From Nocardia cyriacigeorgica (lineage in GTDB: Bacteria > Actinomycetota > Actinomycetes > Mycobacteriales > Mycobacteriaceae): a stretch of DNA of 64,000 nucleotides. Position numbers and translations under genes: made by a program. The notes below the pieces were generated by a model. That model had not been told where the DNA came from, did not search any database, and saw nothing but the letters and a program-made list of their open reading frames with translations. Where the stretch lies: NCBI RefSeq assembly GCF_029868385.1, contig NZ_JARWNX010000061.1:124001-188000 (forward strand), written 5' to 3'. Of this stretch, positions 17,363-25,189 are shown piece by piece; the first letter of the stretch is position 1; each line of letters starts with the position of its first letter.

Positions 17363-19258
17363 TCAGGGCGTCACGATGGCGAAATCCGGATCGGGGGCAT
17401 CGAGGTAGCCGACCAGCTCGACCAGTTTGCCGACGTCACCGTCGACCTGCACTCGGCCCGCACCGATCATCTGCTGGAGGTCCTCCCCCTGCACCAGCGC
17501 CGCACGCAGGTCCGCCTCGGTCAGCGAGAAGGTGGCGTCGGCGGGCGGGAGATCATCGGTGACATCGAAGTGGACGAGCAGCCCGTTGCGCAGCTGCGTG
17601 CGATGCACCGTCCCGGAGTCCTGGAGACGCCAATCGATGACGATCGTCGCCGACCAGGCCCGCGGACCGTCGACACGGAGGGCCACCGCATCGAAGATCT
17701 GCTCGACCGACAACGCGTCGGTGATATCGGATGAGGCACTGGACAGCGGTGTCCCGACGCCACCGTTGCGCAACTCGTAGGCGCCCATCAGGAAGAAGTT
17801 GCGCCAGGTGCCGTTCTCGGCGCCGTAGCCGAGTTGCTCGAGCGTATCGGCCTGTAGCGCTTTGGCTTCGGCATTGTCCGGGTCGGCGAAGATGACGTAG
17901 TTGAGCACCTGCGCGACCCAGCGGAAGTCGCCCTCGTCGTAAGACTTGCGAGCATTGGCGACGACCGTGTCCGCACCGCCCATGAAGTCCACATGCCGGA
18001 TCGCGGACGCGACCGGCGGATGCTGCCACAGGGTGGCGGGATTACCGTCGTACCAGCCCATGTACCGCTGGTAGATCGCCTTGACGTTATGACTGACCGA
18101 GCCGTAGTAGCCGTGGGTCGACCACGAGTTCACCAGGGCCGGAGGCAACTGGATGTCCTCGGCGATCTCGATGCCGGTGGCGCCCTTGTTCAAGGCCCGC
18201 AGCGTCTGGTCGTGCAGGTAGCCGTAGAGGTCGCGCTGCACCGACAAGAATTCGGTGAGCCGGTCGGTGCCCCAGGTCGGCCAGTGATGGGAGGCGAACA
18301 CCACGTCGGAGCGGTGTGCGTAGCGGTTGATCGCCTCGGTGAGGTACTTCGACCACACGTGCGGGTCGCGCACCAGCGCGCCACGCAGAGTCAGCAGGTT
18401 GTGCAGGGTGTGGGTCGCGTTCTCGGCCATGCACAGCGCCCGCCGGTCCGGGAAATAGAAGTTCATCTCCGACGGGGCCTCGGTGCCCGGTGTCATCTGG
18501 AATTCGATGGCGACCCCGTCGACGGTCACGGTCTGGCCGGTGTGATCGATGTCGACCGTCGGCAGGATCAGTGTCGGCAGGCCGGTCGAGGTCGTCGGGC
18601 CGAGGCCCGCACCGATCGCGCCGAGCGGCCCGCGCGGCAGGGCGGCGCCGTACATGTACGCCGCACGCCTTGCCATCGCCGTACCCGCGTACACGTTCTC
18701 TTCGACCGCGTGCTCGGTGAACCCGACCGGCGCGATGATCGGGCACTTTCCGGCATCGACATCGTCCTGGGTCGTCACCCCTTTGACGCCACCGAAATGG
18801 TCGATATGGGAGTGCGAGTAGATGACGCCGGTCACCGGGCGGTCACCGCGATGTTCGCGATAGAGGGCGAGTCCGGCGGCGGCGGTCTCCACCGAGATCA
18901 ACGGATCGATGACGATCACACCGGTATCGCCTTCGATCAGCGTCATATTCGACAGATCGAGGCCACGGATCTGGTAGATACCGTCGCCGACCTCGTACAA
19001 ACCTTGCATCGCCACCAGTTTCGACTGCCGCCACAGACTCGGGTTCACCGTCGGCGGGCACTCGTCGTCCAGGAAGGAATAGGCGTCGCTGTCCCACACC
19101 ACCGCACCGTCGGCGTTACGCACCACACCCGGCGACAGCGCCGCGATGAACCCCCGCTCGGCATCGGCGAAATCCTGGGTGTCGCCGAACGGCAGCGAGC
19201 GCAACGCGCTGTCGTTTCCGGCTTCGATGCTGGCCGAGGCTTCCTGCTGACTGGTCAT
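17363..19258 (-). CDS. Alkyl sulfatase, SdsA1-type metallo-beta-lactamase fold
   Basis: About 631 aa, the full length of linear primary-alkyl-sulfatases, which hydrolyse alkyl sulfate esters such as SDS to alcohol and sulfate. The binuclear zinc motif SHSHIDHFGG lies at about residues 148-157, followed by MNFYFPDRRALCMAENATHT and SHHWPTWGTDRLTEF, then the alkyl-sulfatase dimerisation domain (NPATLWQHPPV and VLNYVIFADPDN) and the C-terminal SCP2-like domain. No signal peptide is present, so a cytosolic location is expected, unlike the secreted Pseudomonas enzyme. AAAGGGA precedes ATG 19258 by 6 nt. It leads a two-gene unit with DUF389. A 20-bp palindrome lies 207 bp upstream. Confidence 0.92.
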   Translation of the reverse strand: MTSQQEASASIEAGNDSALRSLPFGDTQDFADAERGFIAALSPGVVRNADGAVVWDSDAYSFLDDECPPTVNPSLWRQSKLVAMQGLYEVGDGIYQIRGLDLSNMTLIEGDTGVIVIDPLISVETAAAGLALYREHRGDRPVTGVIYSHSHIDHFGGVKGVTTQDDVDAGKCPIIAPVGFTEHAVEENVYAGTAMARRAAYMYGAALPRGPLGAIGAGLGPTTSTGLPTLILPTVDIDHTGQTVTVDGVAIEFQMTPGTEAPSEMNFYFPDRRALCMAENATHTLHNLLTLRGALVRDPHVWSKYLTEAINRYAHRSDVVFASHHWPTWGTDRLTEFLSVQRDLYGYLHDQTLRALNKGATGIEIAEDIQLPPALVNSWSTHGYYGSVSHNVKAIYQRYMGWYDGNPATLWQHPPVASAIRHVDFMGGADTVVANARKSYDEGDFRWVAQVLNYVIFADPDNAEAKALQADTLEQLGYGAENGTWRNFFLMGAYELRNGGVGTPLSSASSDITDALSVEQIFDAVALRVDGPRAWSATIVIDWRLQDSGTVHRTQLRNGLLVHFDVTDDLPPADATFSLTEADLRAALVQGEDLQQMIGAGRVQVDGDVGKLVELVGYLDAPDPDFAIVTP

Positions 19259-19464
19259 CGGATCCCTTTCGACACGGAGGCGAGCGCTATACGACGACGG
19301 CCCGCGCCGCACTGCCGACCACACGAGCGATGCGCAGCGAAGCCGAACCGACCGCCTCCACAGCCTCACAGCGGAGCGGGCGCACGACCTCACCCGAAGC
19401 GGATGAACTTCATCCGTCGACCACTTCGGACCGGTCAGCGGCTATTGCCCCTCTCAGGGGAGCT

Positions 19465-19484
19465 GTACTCAGAACGCTGAGTAC
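19465..19484. promoter_or_regulatory. 20-bp inverted repeat upstream of alkyl sulfatase
   Basis: GTACTCAG, four bases, then CTGAGTAC, a perfect 8-bp inverted repeat 207 bp before the sulfatase start. A second small repeat (CCCCT-CTC-AGGGG) lies just beside it at about 19448-19460. Either an operator or an eroded terminator of the neighbouring relic; it has no proven partner. Confidence 0.35.
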
Positions 19485-19504
19485 GCCAGCGCACGGCCTC
19501 TACC

Positions 19505-19753
19505 TCAACATTCACCCGAACAGAACGGCCCCGGTGCATTCGAATACTCCGACTGCGCGTCGGTCCAGACCAGCAACGCCGTGCTCCGATCGTGTCCGTG
19601 CCACGCCGCGAGGCTGTGCACCGGAATCCCGGACGCGAGCATGAGCGACACCGGGGTGTTCGCAGCCCTTCGACTGGATACGCCGCCCAGCTCGTCAGCC
19701 GATCCGCCGGGACTCATTGCATACCACCTGGGTAGTAATGGCGCGCCGTCCAC
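19505..19753 (-). pseudogene. Tyrosine integrase C-terminal relic
   Basis: The frame contains VSLMLASGIPVHSLAAWHGH followed by DRSTALLVWTDAQSE, which matches the box-II end of phage-type tyrosine recombinases (usual form SLMLAAGVP..VVAxWHGHD..TLRxYAHA). The position of the catalytic tyrosine reads W, and the R-H-x-x-R part upstream (SSRRAANTP) has no His-x-x-Arg. No catalytic domain precedes it. I infer a dead integrase fragment from a lost mobile element. Confidence 0.5.
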
Positions 19754-19807
19754 GACGAACCGATCGTCGACCTTCGAGATGCCAGGTGCGAGGCATTCTT
19801 GCTTCTC

Positions 19808-20689
19808 CTATCTGGGCGCCATCGAACCGCCTTGGAGGCATTCGGGCGCGTAGTCCATCGAACCGTCGGCGTAGATCCCAGTACCCGGTTGGTAGAGATT
19901 CCAGTCAGCACAACCCACCAGCTTCTTGTCCCCGCTGCCCGATGGCCGCCCGTATGAGTCCACCGAGTTCGGATACGGGTTTGGCTGTTGGTCAACGGGA
20001 TTCCCCGGCATGGTGGGATCGGCGGCCGGTCCCGGTGTGGAAGCTGGCGCTTGCGTCGAACTGGTCACCGATACCCCGGGCGCAGCGAGAGTCGCCGCAG
20101 GCATCGGCTCCGGCAATCGCCACTCGATCCGAATATCCGACCCGCTGAGCTGGCTGTGGTAGCCAACGATCGTTGTCGAAGCAGGAATATCCAGCGTCGT
20201 TGCGCCATCCGCCGATGAATTCGGCGGTACATCTATGAGCTGATGGCGAACGACATCTATGAGCTGATGGCGAACGCTGCTCGAACATGGCTCGCTGTCG
20301 CTGGTGGATCGGTTGTGGACCACTTTGCCGCTGTCGTTGACATAGTAGAAGTCCGAAGACCACAACCAATGGACCGACGTCTCACCGCCCACCGCGATCG
20401 TCGCGAGAAACGCAGTTTTCGTGAGATGCTCCGGCTGTGCGGTGTTCGGCTTGCATCCCGCTGGATCCAACCGGGAGTTCGACACCTCGAGCAGGAGTTG
20501 TCCGGCGGCGTCTCGCACCACGGCTGTATCGCCGAGCGCCACCTCGACCGCACCACGCGGGTTGTCGCCCGAGATGTCCGGCGTGGCACCGGCGGTGTTC
20601 GCCGAGTCGTCACCGCCGTTCAAGCTACATCCGGCGGCGAAAGCCACAGCCACCAGAGCGGCGGCGAACAGGGGAGAACTGCGGCCCAT
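19808..20689 (-). CDS. Lipoprotein with internal tandem duplication
   Basis: 293-aa exported lipoprotein: signal MGRSSPLFAAALVAVAFAAGC with a lipobox cysteine, then an acidic linker. The middle resembles DUF4352-like beta domains (GQLLLEVSNSRLDPAGC), and a Pro/Thr-rich linker leads to a C-terminal Cys-containing tail (VGCADWNLYQPGTGIYADGS). A perfect 24-bp tandem duplication makes the residues RHQLIDV occur twice in succession. AAGGAG lies 8 nt before ATG 20689. No function recognised. Confidence 0.78.
   Translation of the reverse strand: MGRSSPLFAAALVAVAFAAGCSLNGGDDSANTAGATPDISGDNPRGAVEVALGDTAVVRDAAGQLLLEVSNSRLDPAGCKPNTAQPEHLTKTAFLATIAVGGETSVHWLWSSDFYYVNDSGKVVHNRSTSDSEPCSSSVRHQLIDVVRHQLIDVPPNSSADGATTLDIPASTTIVGYHSQLSGSDIRIEWRLPEPMPAATLAAPGVSVTSSTQAPASTPGPAADPTMPGNPVDQQPNPYPNSVDSYGRPSGSGDKKLVGCADWNLYQPGTGIYADGSMDYAPECLQGGSMAPR
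20229..20276. repeat. Perfect 24-bp tandem duplication inside lipoprotein gene
   Basis: Copy 1 is 20229-20252 and copy 2 is 20253-20276, both beginning ACATCTATGAGCTGATGG. The unit is a multiple of three, so the reading frame of the lipoprotein is kept and eight residues are repeated. Confidence 0.95.
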
Positions 20690-20927
20690 CTGGATACTCC
20701 TTCACTTTGGTCTCCTTTTCGGTCTGTGCACCGCCGTCCGGCCGGTTTGTTACTTCATCGGATGGTGACGTCCAGCTGTTGCGTCCGGGCCAGTACAGCA
20801 ACACCGTCAGACCGACCAAGCCGAGCACCGGGTAGCCGTGCCGTAGTGCCAGCGTCGCGAGGTCGGTTTCACTGCCAGGTATCCCGCGCCGAACCAGACC
20901 GATCGCCGTTGCCTGCCCGACTGCCAT
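20625..20927 (-). CDS. Possible small membrane protein overlapping lipoprotein start
   Basis: A frame of about 100 aa with one convincing membrane helix (LRHGYPVLGLVGLTVLLYWP) followed by a polar tail (NRPDGGAQTEKETKVKEYPD). It runs 65 nt into the lipoprotein gene on the same strand in another frame, where its composition degrades. No ribosome binding site is visible for the ATG at 20927. Either a real small gene overlapping its neighbour or the remains of one. Confidence 0.28.
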   Translation of the reverse strand: MAVGQATAIGLVRRGIPGSETDLATLALRHGYPVLGLVGLTVLLYWPGRNSWTSPSDEVTNRPDGGAQTEKETKVKEYPDGPQFSPVRRRSGGCGFRRRM

Positions 20928-21133
20928 ATGCACCGCCCATGTCCGAGTTGTTGGTGGACACCCACCGCCGAGGGCGTATCCACCCGGCGGCGGGAGTGAA
21001 GTGCACGCTATGAGTGGGGAGTTCACCAGAACCAGATTCTTGCTCAGCTTTGCTCAGAACGTTGACCGTGTCGTGTATGAACAGTGACGATGGGCCCACC
21101 CACGAGAGACGGAGCAAATTGGAGGCCGGAACC

Positions 21134-21454
21134 ATGAGATTGCGCCGACTCGGCGGCGACTCCGAGGTGGGGCACAGCCCGACCCTGTTCCTGACCGAAA
21201 CGAACCCGCCGCGCTACGTCGTCCAAGGCTGGCGCACCAACAAGGCCAACCAGATCGAAATCCCCCACGGTCTGCTCACCTACCTGGAACCGTGTAGTTG
21301 CCTCGGTGCACTGCTGCGCGACACCGGCCACGGCACCTTCCTGCTGACCGGTGATCCGGTCGCAGATACCGAAGCACTGGAACAGATTCAGCTCCCTGTG
21401 CACGAGACAGCCGTGGAGGTTCCCGTCGGCCGTCAGATACGGCGCGACGCATGA
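21134..21454 (+). CDS. Hypothetical protein upstream of DUF6879 gene
   Basis: 106 aa: MRLRRLGGDSEVGHSPTLF, then NPPRYVVQGWRTNKANQIEI and HGLLTYLEPCSCLGALLRDT. Small proteins with this pattern often sit in actinomycete clusters with DUF6879 and XRE/DUF5753 genes, and are of unknown function. GGAGG lies about 9 nt upstream of ATG 21134. Its stop overlaps the next start (ATGA at 21451), so it is translationally coupled to DUF6879. Confidence 0.72.
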   Translation: MRLRRLGGDSEVGHSPTLFLTETNPPRYVVQGWRTNKANQIEIPHGLLTYLEPCSCLGALLRDTGHGTFLLTGDPVADTEALEQIQLPVHETAVEVPVGRQIRRDA

Positions 21455-21732
21455 TCCATCGTGATACGCCGGACACCTTCACCCGGTTGTTCGGTGAGGC
21501 GCACGCCTACGCGTTCCACTTGGAGACCCAGGACGACTACGGCGCGGCCGAAGGCGCGAGCTACGACCCTTGGGCTCCATTGGTCCAGGCCACCGTGGCA
21601 CGCGGCGTGCAGATTCAGCGAACCCGAATCATCACCACGCCGCACAGCGACTACATCGAGTGGCTGGTGTCGCGGACCGGCAACGCCATAGCCATCGGCG
21701 AAGACATCCGCTGGTTACCCCGGCATTGGTGA
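21451..21732 (+). CDS. DUF6879 family protein
   Basis: 93 aa. The family pattern is visible: FGEAHAYAFHLETQDDYGAA, then PLVQATVARGVQIQRTRIIT and ending GEDIRWLPRHW. It appears shorter than common members (about 170 aa). DUF6879 proteins accompany XRE/DUF5753 regulators in Streptomyces and Nocardia and their role is undefined. It starts inside the stop of the preceding gene and is followed after 10 nt by a headless DUF5753 fragment. Confidence 0.75.
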   Translation: MIHRDTPDTFTRLFGEAHAYAFHLETQDDYGAAEGASYDPWAPLVQATVARGVQIQRTRIITTPHSDYIEWLVSRTGNAIAIGEDIRWLPRHW

Positions 21733-21742
21733 CGACACAGTG

Positions 21743-22030
21743 ATGACCGGGCAACTCCGCCACCTGCTGCGCGCGATGCGTCTGCCCCGGCTGGCCATGG
21801 CGATCCTCCCCCGGATGGCCGAGTACCGTTCTCCCGCCACCAACTTCGTGATTCACGACCGAAAGACGGTGCTCGTCGAAACGGTGACCGCCGAGTTGAC
21901 CATCACTCGGCCCTCCGAAATCGCGTTGTACGAGAAGTCATTTACGCTGCTGGCGGCGCAATCGGTCCACGGCGAGGAAGCGCGCCAGCTGATCACCACT
22001 GCGCTGGCGCTGCGTGCCAGCGACGCATGA
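21743..22030 (+). pseudogene. DUF5753 domain fragment lacking its helix-turn-helix
   Basis: 95 aa corresponding only to the C-terminal half of XRE/DUF5753 regulators: GQLRHLLRAMRLPRLAMAIL, then YRSPATNFVIHDRKTVLVET and SEIALYEKSFTLLAAQSVHG followed by EEARQLITTAL. A start (GTG 21740/ATG 21743) is available, so a short product may be made, but the DNA-binding half is absent. The sequence is otherwise intact, pointing to a deletion that joined DUF6879 to this fragment. Confidence 0.65.
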
Positions 22031-22230
22031 AGTGTGAGCGGCAGCCTTACCCACACCAGCAATTTGGCAGTGAAGCCAACTCCTGTACGCGCAGGCAACC
22101 GGTCGACAAGGCCATCCCAAGGTCACTCGGCCCATAACGTACCGGCAGGCTGTCTTCTACTGTGTACCGGTGTTGAGAGTCTATGACCGAACCCAGCTGG
22201 GCAACATATTCGGGAACAGGAGTTGTCGAC

Positions 22231-22629
22231 ATGACCACCGACTTGCGGATCCGATTCGCCGTCGATGACGAAGTGCTCTCACGACTGCACGCAGAAGCCT
22301 TCGGCGGCGACTACACCCTGATTCCTTGGCGAGAACGACTCGAACGGCACAGCAGATCCTGGATCGGAGCATTCATCGATGACCGTCTGGCCGGATTCGT
22401 TCACGCAATTTGGGACGGCGGAAGGCATGCGTTCCTCCTCGACACCATGGTCGCCCCCGACCTGCACCACCACGGCATCGGCACCAAACTGATCTCCACT
22501 CTCGTTGATGATCTCCGCAGTCTCGACATCGAATGGCTCCACGTCGACTACGAACCACATCTCAACAACTTCTATCGAAAAGCCTGCGGATTCAATGCCA
22601 CCGACGCCGCAATACTCCGACTGAACTGA
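22231..22629 (+). CDS. GNAT-family N-acetyltransferase
   Basis: 132 aa from the chosen ATG. Acetyl-CoA-binding motif A is present as LLDTMVAPDLHHHGIGTKLI (Q/R-x-x-G-x-G/A variant H-H-G-I-G-T). Motif B includes VDYEPHLNNFYRKACGFNAT. AGGAG lies 8 nt before ATG 22231; an in-frame ATG at 22183 lies upstream of that site. Substrate unknown. Confidence 0.82.
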   Translation: MTTDLRIRFAVDDEVLSRLHAEAFGGDYTLIPWRERLERHSRSWIGAFIDDRLAGFVHAIWDGGRHAFLLDTMVAPDLHHHGIGTKLISTLVDDLRSLDIEWLHVDYEPHLNNFYRKACGFNATDAAILRLN

Positions 22630-22876
22630 GGCCGCCAGCCATCCGCGCCCAGTTCAGCGAGATCGCCGACACCGGCTCCTGCCGACCCGCCCACACCCGC
22701 GCCAACAAGAAGCCCTGAATGCCGACGAGGATCGCTGAAATCGATTGCCCTGCCTTCCTATCTGCCGCGAGTTTCAGGCAGGGGAATCGGCAACCTCGTC
22801 ATCGCTGAGTTCGTACTCATCGACGCCGGGTTCGGCTCGCGTTGCCGACAGCAACTCGACCACCACCAGCATCGAT

Positions 22877-23004
22877 ACCACAGCACGTTCGGAGCATGGT
22901 TCTCCACGTACGCGAACTCGTCGGCCACATGATGCGCAAGGCCCGGCGCGACCTGACGACCGGCAACCTCGGCAGGCTCGCGCTACGAGTCGAGGCCGTG
23001 CCTG
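22877..23004 (+). pseudogene. Broken 3'-end copy of the XRE gene downstream
   Basis: About 128 bp closely match the last part of the gene at 23300-24523. Its translation VRELVGHMMRKARRDLTTGN corresponds to the end of that protein (VRELVGHMMRKARRDLTTGD). Matching ends at the VVP/AVP codons near the stop; upstream sequence is unrelated. This is a partial duplication or the remains of a tandem paralogue. The surrounding gap 22630-23299 has no other gene. Confidence 0.75.
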
Positions 23005-23299
23005 GGTATAGACACGTGGCCGGGTTTGATGTTGCAGGGCTGTTATCACAGTCGGTGACTGCGAGAGTCGCCGACAGAAGGAACTCGATATGGGCCGCAC
23101 CGCCGATCAGCGATGACATCTGTTCGACAGAAGCCGGTGATGACACTCAAAATGTGCAGCGTCGGCTCCCGAGCACCCGACTTCGACCCAGCGGTGGGCA
23201 TGGAGAGAATCTTGAAGCGGCGCAGGTCCTGAAACAGCCCGGAGCAGGACACGGAATGCCCGCTAGCATTGGTGTTTCGACGGTTGTCGAGGGAGCGAT

Positions 23300-24523
23300 A
23301 TGAGCGACCAGCACGAAGACCGGTACATCGGCCAGCGGGTCCGTGCGATCCGGGCGCGGCGTGGCATCTCACAGCAGGTACTCGCGGACCGGACCGGGTT
23401 GTCCCGTGGCGCAATCGCCAAGTACGAGAACGGCGAACGGCCCGTTGATTCGCGTCGTACGTTGCTTGCGCTGGCGTCGGCGCTCGGGGTCACCATCGGT
23501 GATTTGACCGGGCACGAACAGGACAAGCTCGACCCCTCCACCGCTGGATTCCACGCGGCGGTACCCGACCTCGAAACGGTGCTGTGGGCACGCGGGAATA
23601 TCACCGACACTGCACCGCCGCGCACCCTCGACGAACTGGCCGCGCTCACCCACACCGTGACCAAGCTCCGCAACGATTGCGACTACGCCACCATCGGACC
23701 GATGCTCGCGCCGATGCTGACCGACGCCTACCGCCACGTGCGCGACGCCGACGCCAGTCGCGTCGAGCGAGCCTATGACGTCTTCGGCACCGTCGCCTAC
23801 GGCGTCGCGTCGGCGCTGCGGGCACGCGGATACCACGCCCTCGCCTGGATCGCGGCGCAGGAGGCCGAGCGGGCCGCTGGCCATGTCGACGGGGTCGCGC
23901 CGCTCGCCGCCGCCGCGTTCAGCAAAGGACAGATCATGCTCTCGCGCCCCGGCGCGTTACCCGCCGCGTTGGCCACCACGACGGAGACGGCCGAGAAGAT
24001 CGCCGCCGACGTGCGAACCATCGGCGAGATCGAAACGTACGGAATGCTGCACCTGCAAGGTTCGATCGTCACAGCGACGATGGGCGGCGACCCGGAACCG
24101 TACCTTGCCGAAGCAGCCGAACAGGCGGGCAGGCTCGCCGACGCCCGGCCGAACACCTCCGTCGCCCGCAATGAGTCATTCGGTCCCGCGAACGTCGCGC
24201 TGTGGCGTATGTCGGCCGCGATCGAGCGCCGGGAGCCCGGCCAGGTGCTCGCCGTCGCGCCGACGCTCTCGCCTGGTGACCTGCCGAGTGAGGGCCGCAA
24301 GGCTCAATACTTCGTGGAGGTCGGCCGGGCGCACGCGATGCAGCGCAACTACCGCCATTCGCTGTACGCGCTGCTGCGGGCCGAGCACGCCGCACCACAG
24401 CATGTCCGCACCATGGCCCCGGTGCGCGAGCTGGTCGGCCACATGATGCGCAAGGCTCGGCGCGACCTCACGACCGGCGACCTCGGCAAGCTCGCACAAC
24501 GAGTCGGGGTCGTGCCTGCCTGA
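23300..24523 (+). CDS. XRE-family regulator with TPR-like C-terminal domain
   Basis: 407 aa. The N-terminal helix-turn-helix is GISQQVLADRTGLSRGAIAK followed by YENGERPVDS; the remaining 330 aa form a helical, TPR-like sensor region (RAYDVFGTVAYGVASALRAR, WIAAQEAERAAGHVDGVAP). This build is common in actinobacterial development and secondary-metabolism regulators. GAGGGA lies about 5-7 nt before the ATG. A damaged copy of its 3' end lies 300 bp upstream and a tandem repeat array starts 70 bp downstream. Target genes unknown. Confidence 0.85.
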   Translation: MSDQHEDRYIGQRVRAIRARRGISQQVLADRTGLSRGAIAKYENGERPVDSRRTLLALASALGVTIGDLTGHEQDKLDPSTAGFHAAVPDLETVLWARGNITDTAPPRTLDELAALTHTVTKLRNDCDYATIGPMLAPMLTDAYRHVRDADASRVERAYDVFGTVAYGVASALRARGYHALAWIAAQEAERAAGHVDGVAPLAAAAFSKGQIMLSRPGALPAALATTTETAEKIAADVRTIGEIETYGMLHLQGSIVTATMGGDPEPYLAEAAEQAGRLADARPNTSVARNESFGPANVALWRMSAAIERREPGQVLAVAPTLSPGDLPSEGRKAQYFVEVGRAHAMQRNYRHSLYALLRAEHAAPQHVRTMAPVRELVGHMMRKARRDLTTGDLGKLAQRVGVVPA

Positions 24524-24594
24524 TCGCATGTGCCATGGGACGGCAGTGCGACTCTTCGGTGAGATCGACACGATCGAGTCGAGGTCGGGGGCCA

Positions 24595-24738
24595 GCGCAC
24601 GACCGGGTTGAGGTTGGCGTGCACAGCGCACGACCGGGTCGAGATTGGTGGGCACAGCGCACGACCGGGTCGAAACTGGCGTGCACAGCGCACGACCGGG
24701 TCGAAACTGGTGGGCACAGCGCACGATCGAGTGTCGAG
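24595..24738. repeat. 31-bp tandem repeat array (about 4.6 copies)
   Basis: Units start at 24595, 24626, 24657, 24688 and 24719, each beginning GCGCACGA(C/T)CGGGT. They alternate at their ends (GGCGTGCACA versus GGTGGGCACA), giving a 62-bp dimer. A degenerate copy precedes from about 24564. The period is not a multiple of three and frames through it are low-complexity, so it is non-coding. There are no unique spacers, so it is not a CRISPR array. Confidence 0.92.
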
Positions 24739-24766
24739 AATGCCCGGCGTTCAGGATGATGGAAGC

Positions 24767-25057
24767 GTGAATGCTCCCGCACCCGGACCTGTCTTCGACG
24801 TGATCGCCGTACTGAACGGCGCGGTGGATCTGCGATCCTATCCGCGCCGGAACCTGGCTCTCAGCTCGCCGCCGCGTACGGAGTTCCGCAAGATGGGCGA
24901 CAATACGTCGGTCCTCTTCGAGCCGATTGTCCACCTGCTCAATGGGATCGAATTGCTCGAATCACAGGGTTGGCAGCTGGTCAGCGTGGTCGAACGGAGC
25001 GTCGACAGCGCGAATACCAAGGAGTGCTGTCTGGTGGCGTTCATGCATCGCACCTGA
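24767..25057 (+). CDS. Hypothetical protein
   Basis: About 96 aa from GTG 24767, containing FDVIAVLNGAVDLRSYPRRN, FEPIVHLLNGIELLESQGWQ and LVSVVERSVDSANTKECCLV. The LESQGWQLVSV pattern with a following strand recalls small DUF4177-like actinobacterial proteins. GATGGAAG precedes the GTG; an ATG at 24740 is an alternative but lies at the edge of the repeat array. Function unknown. Confidence 0.6.
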   Translation: MNAPAPGPVFDVIAVLNGAVDLRSYPRRNLALSSPPRTEFRKMGDNTSVLFEPIVHLLNGIELLESQGWQLVSVVERSVDSANTKECCLVAFMHRT

Positions 25058-25189
25058 CCGACGCCGATCCGATCTCACCGCCCCGATCGCCTCCACGTCG
25101 GCAACATCCCTCACCCGGAACGGGCGGGATTGCGATTTCATTGAATCGAATGCTCGTGCCTTGTGCGAGGTGCGCCTACGCTGCGGGAA

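Noticed and set aside
17993..19480. 495-aa forward frame
   Set aside because: Antisense to the alkyl sulfatase, whose zinc motif and length are decisive.
24564..24740. CRISPR-like repeats
   Set aside because: The 31-bp units are contiguous with no unique spacers and no cas genes are near; called a tandem repeat instead.
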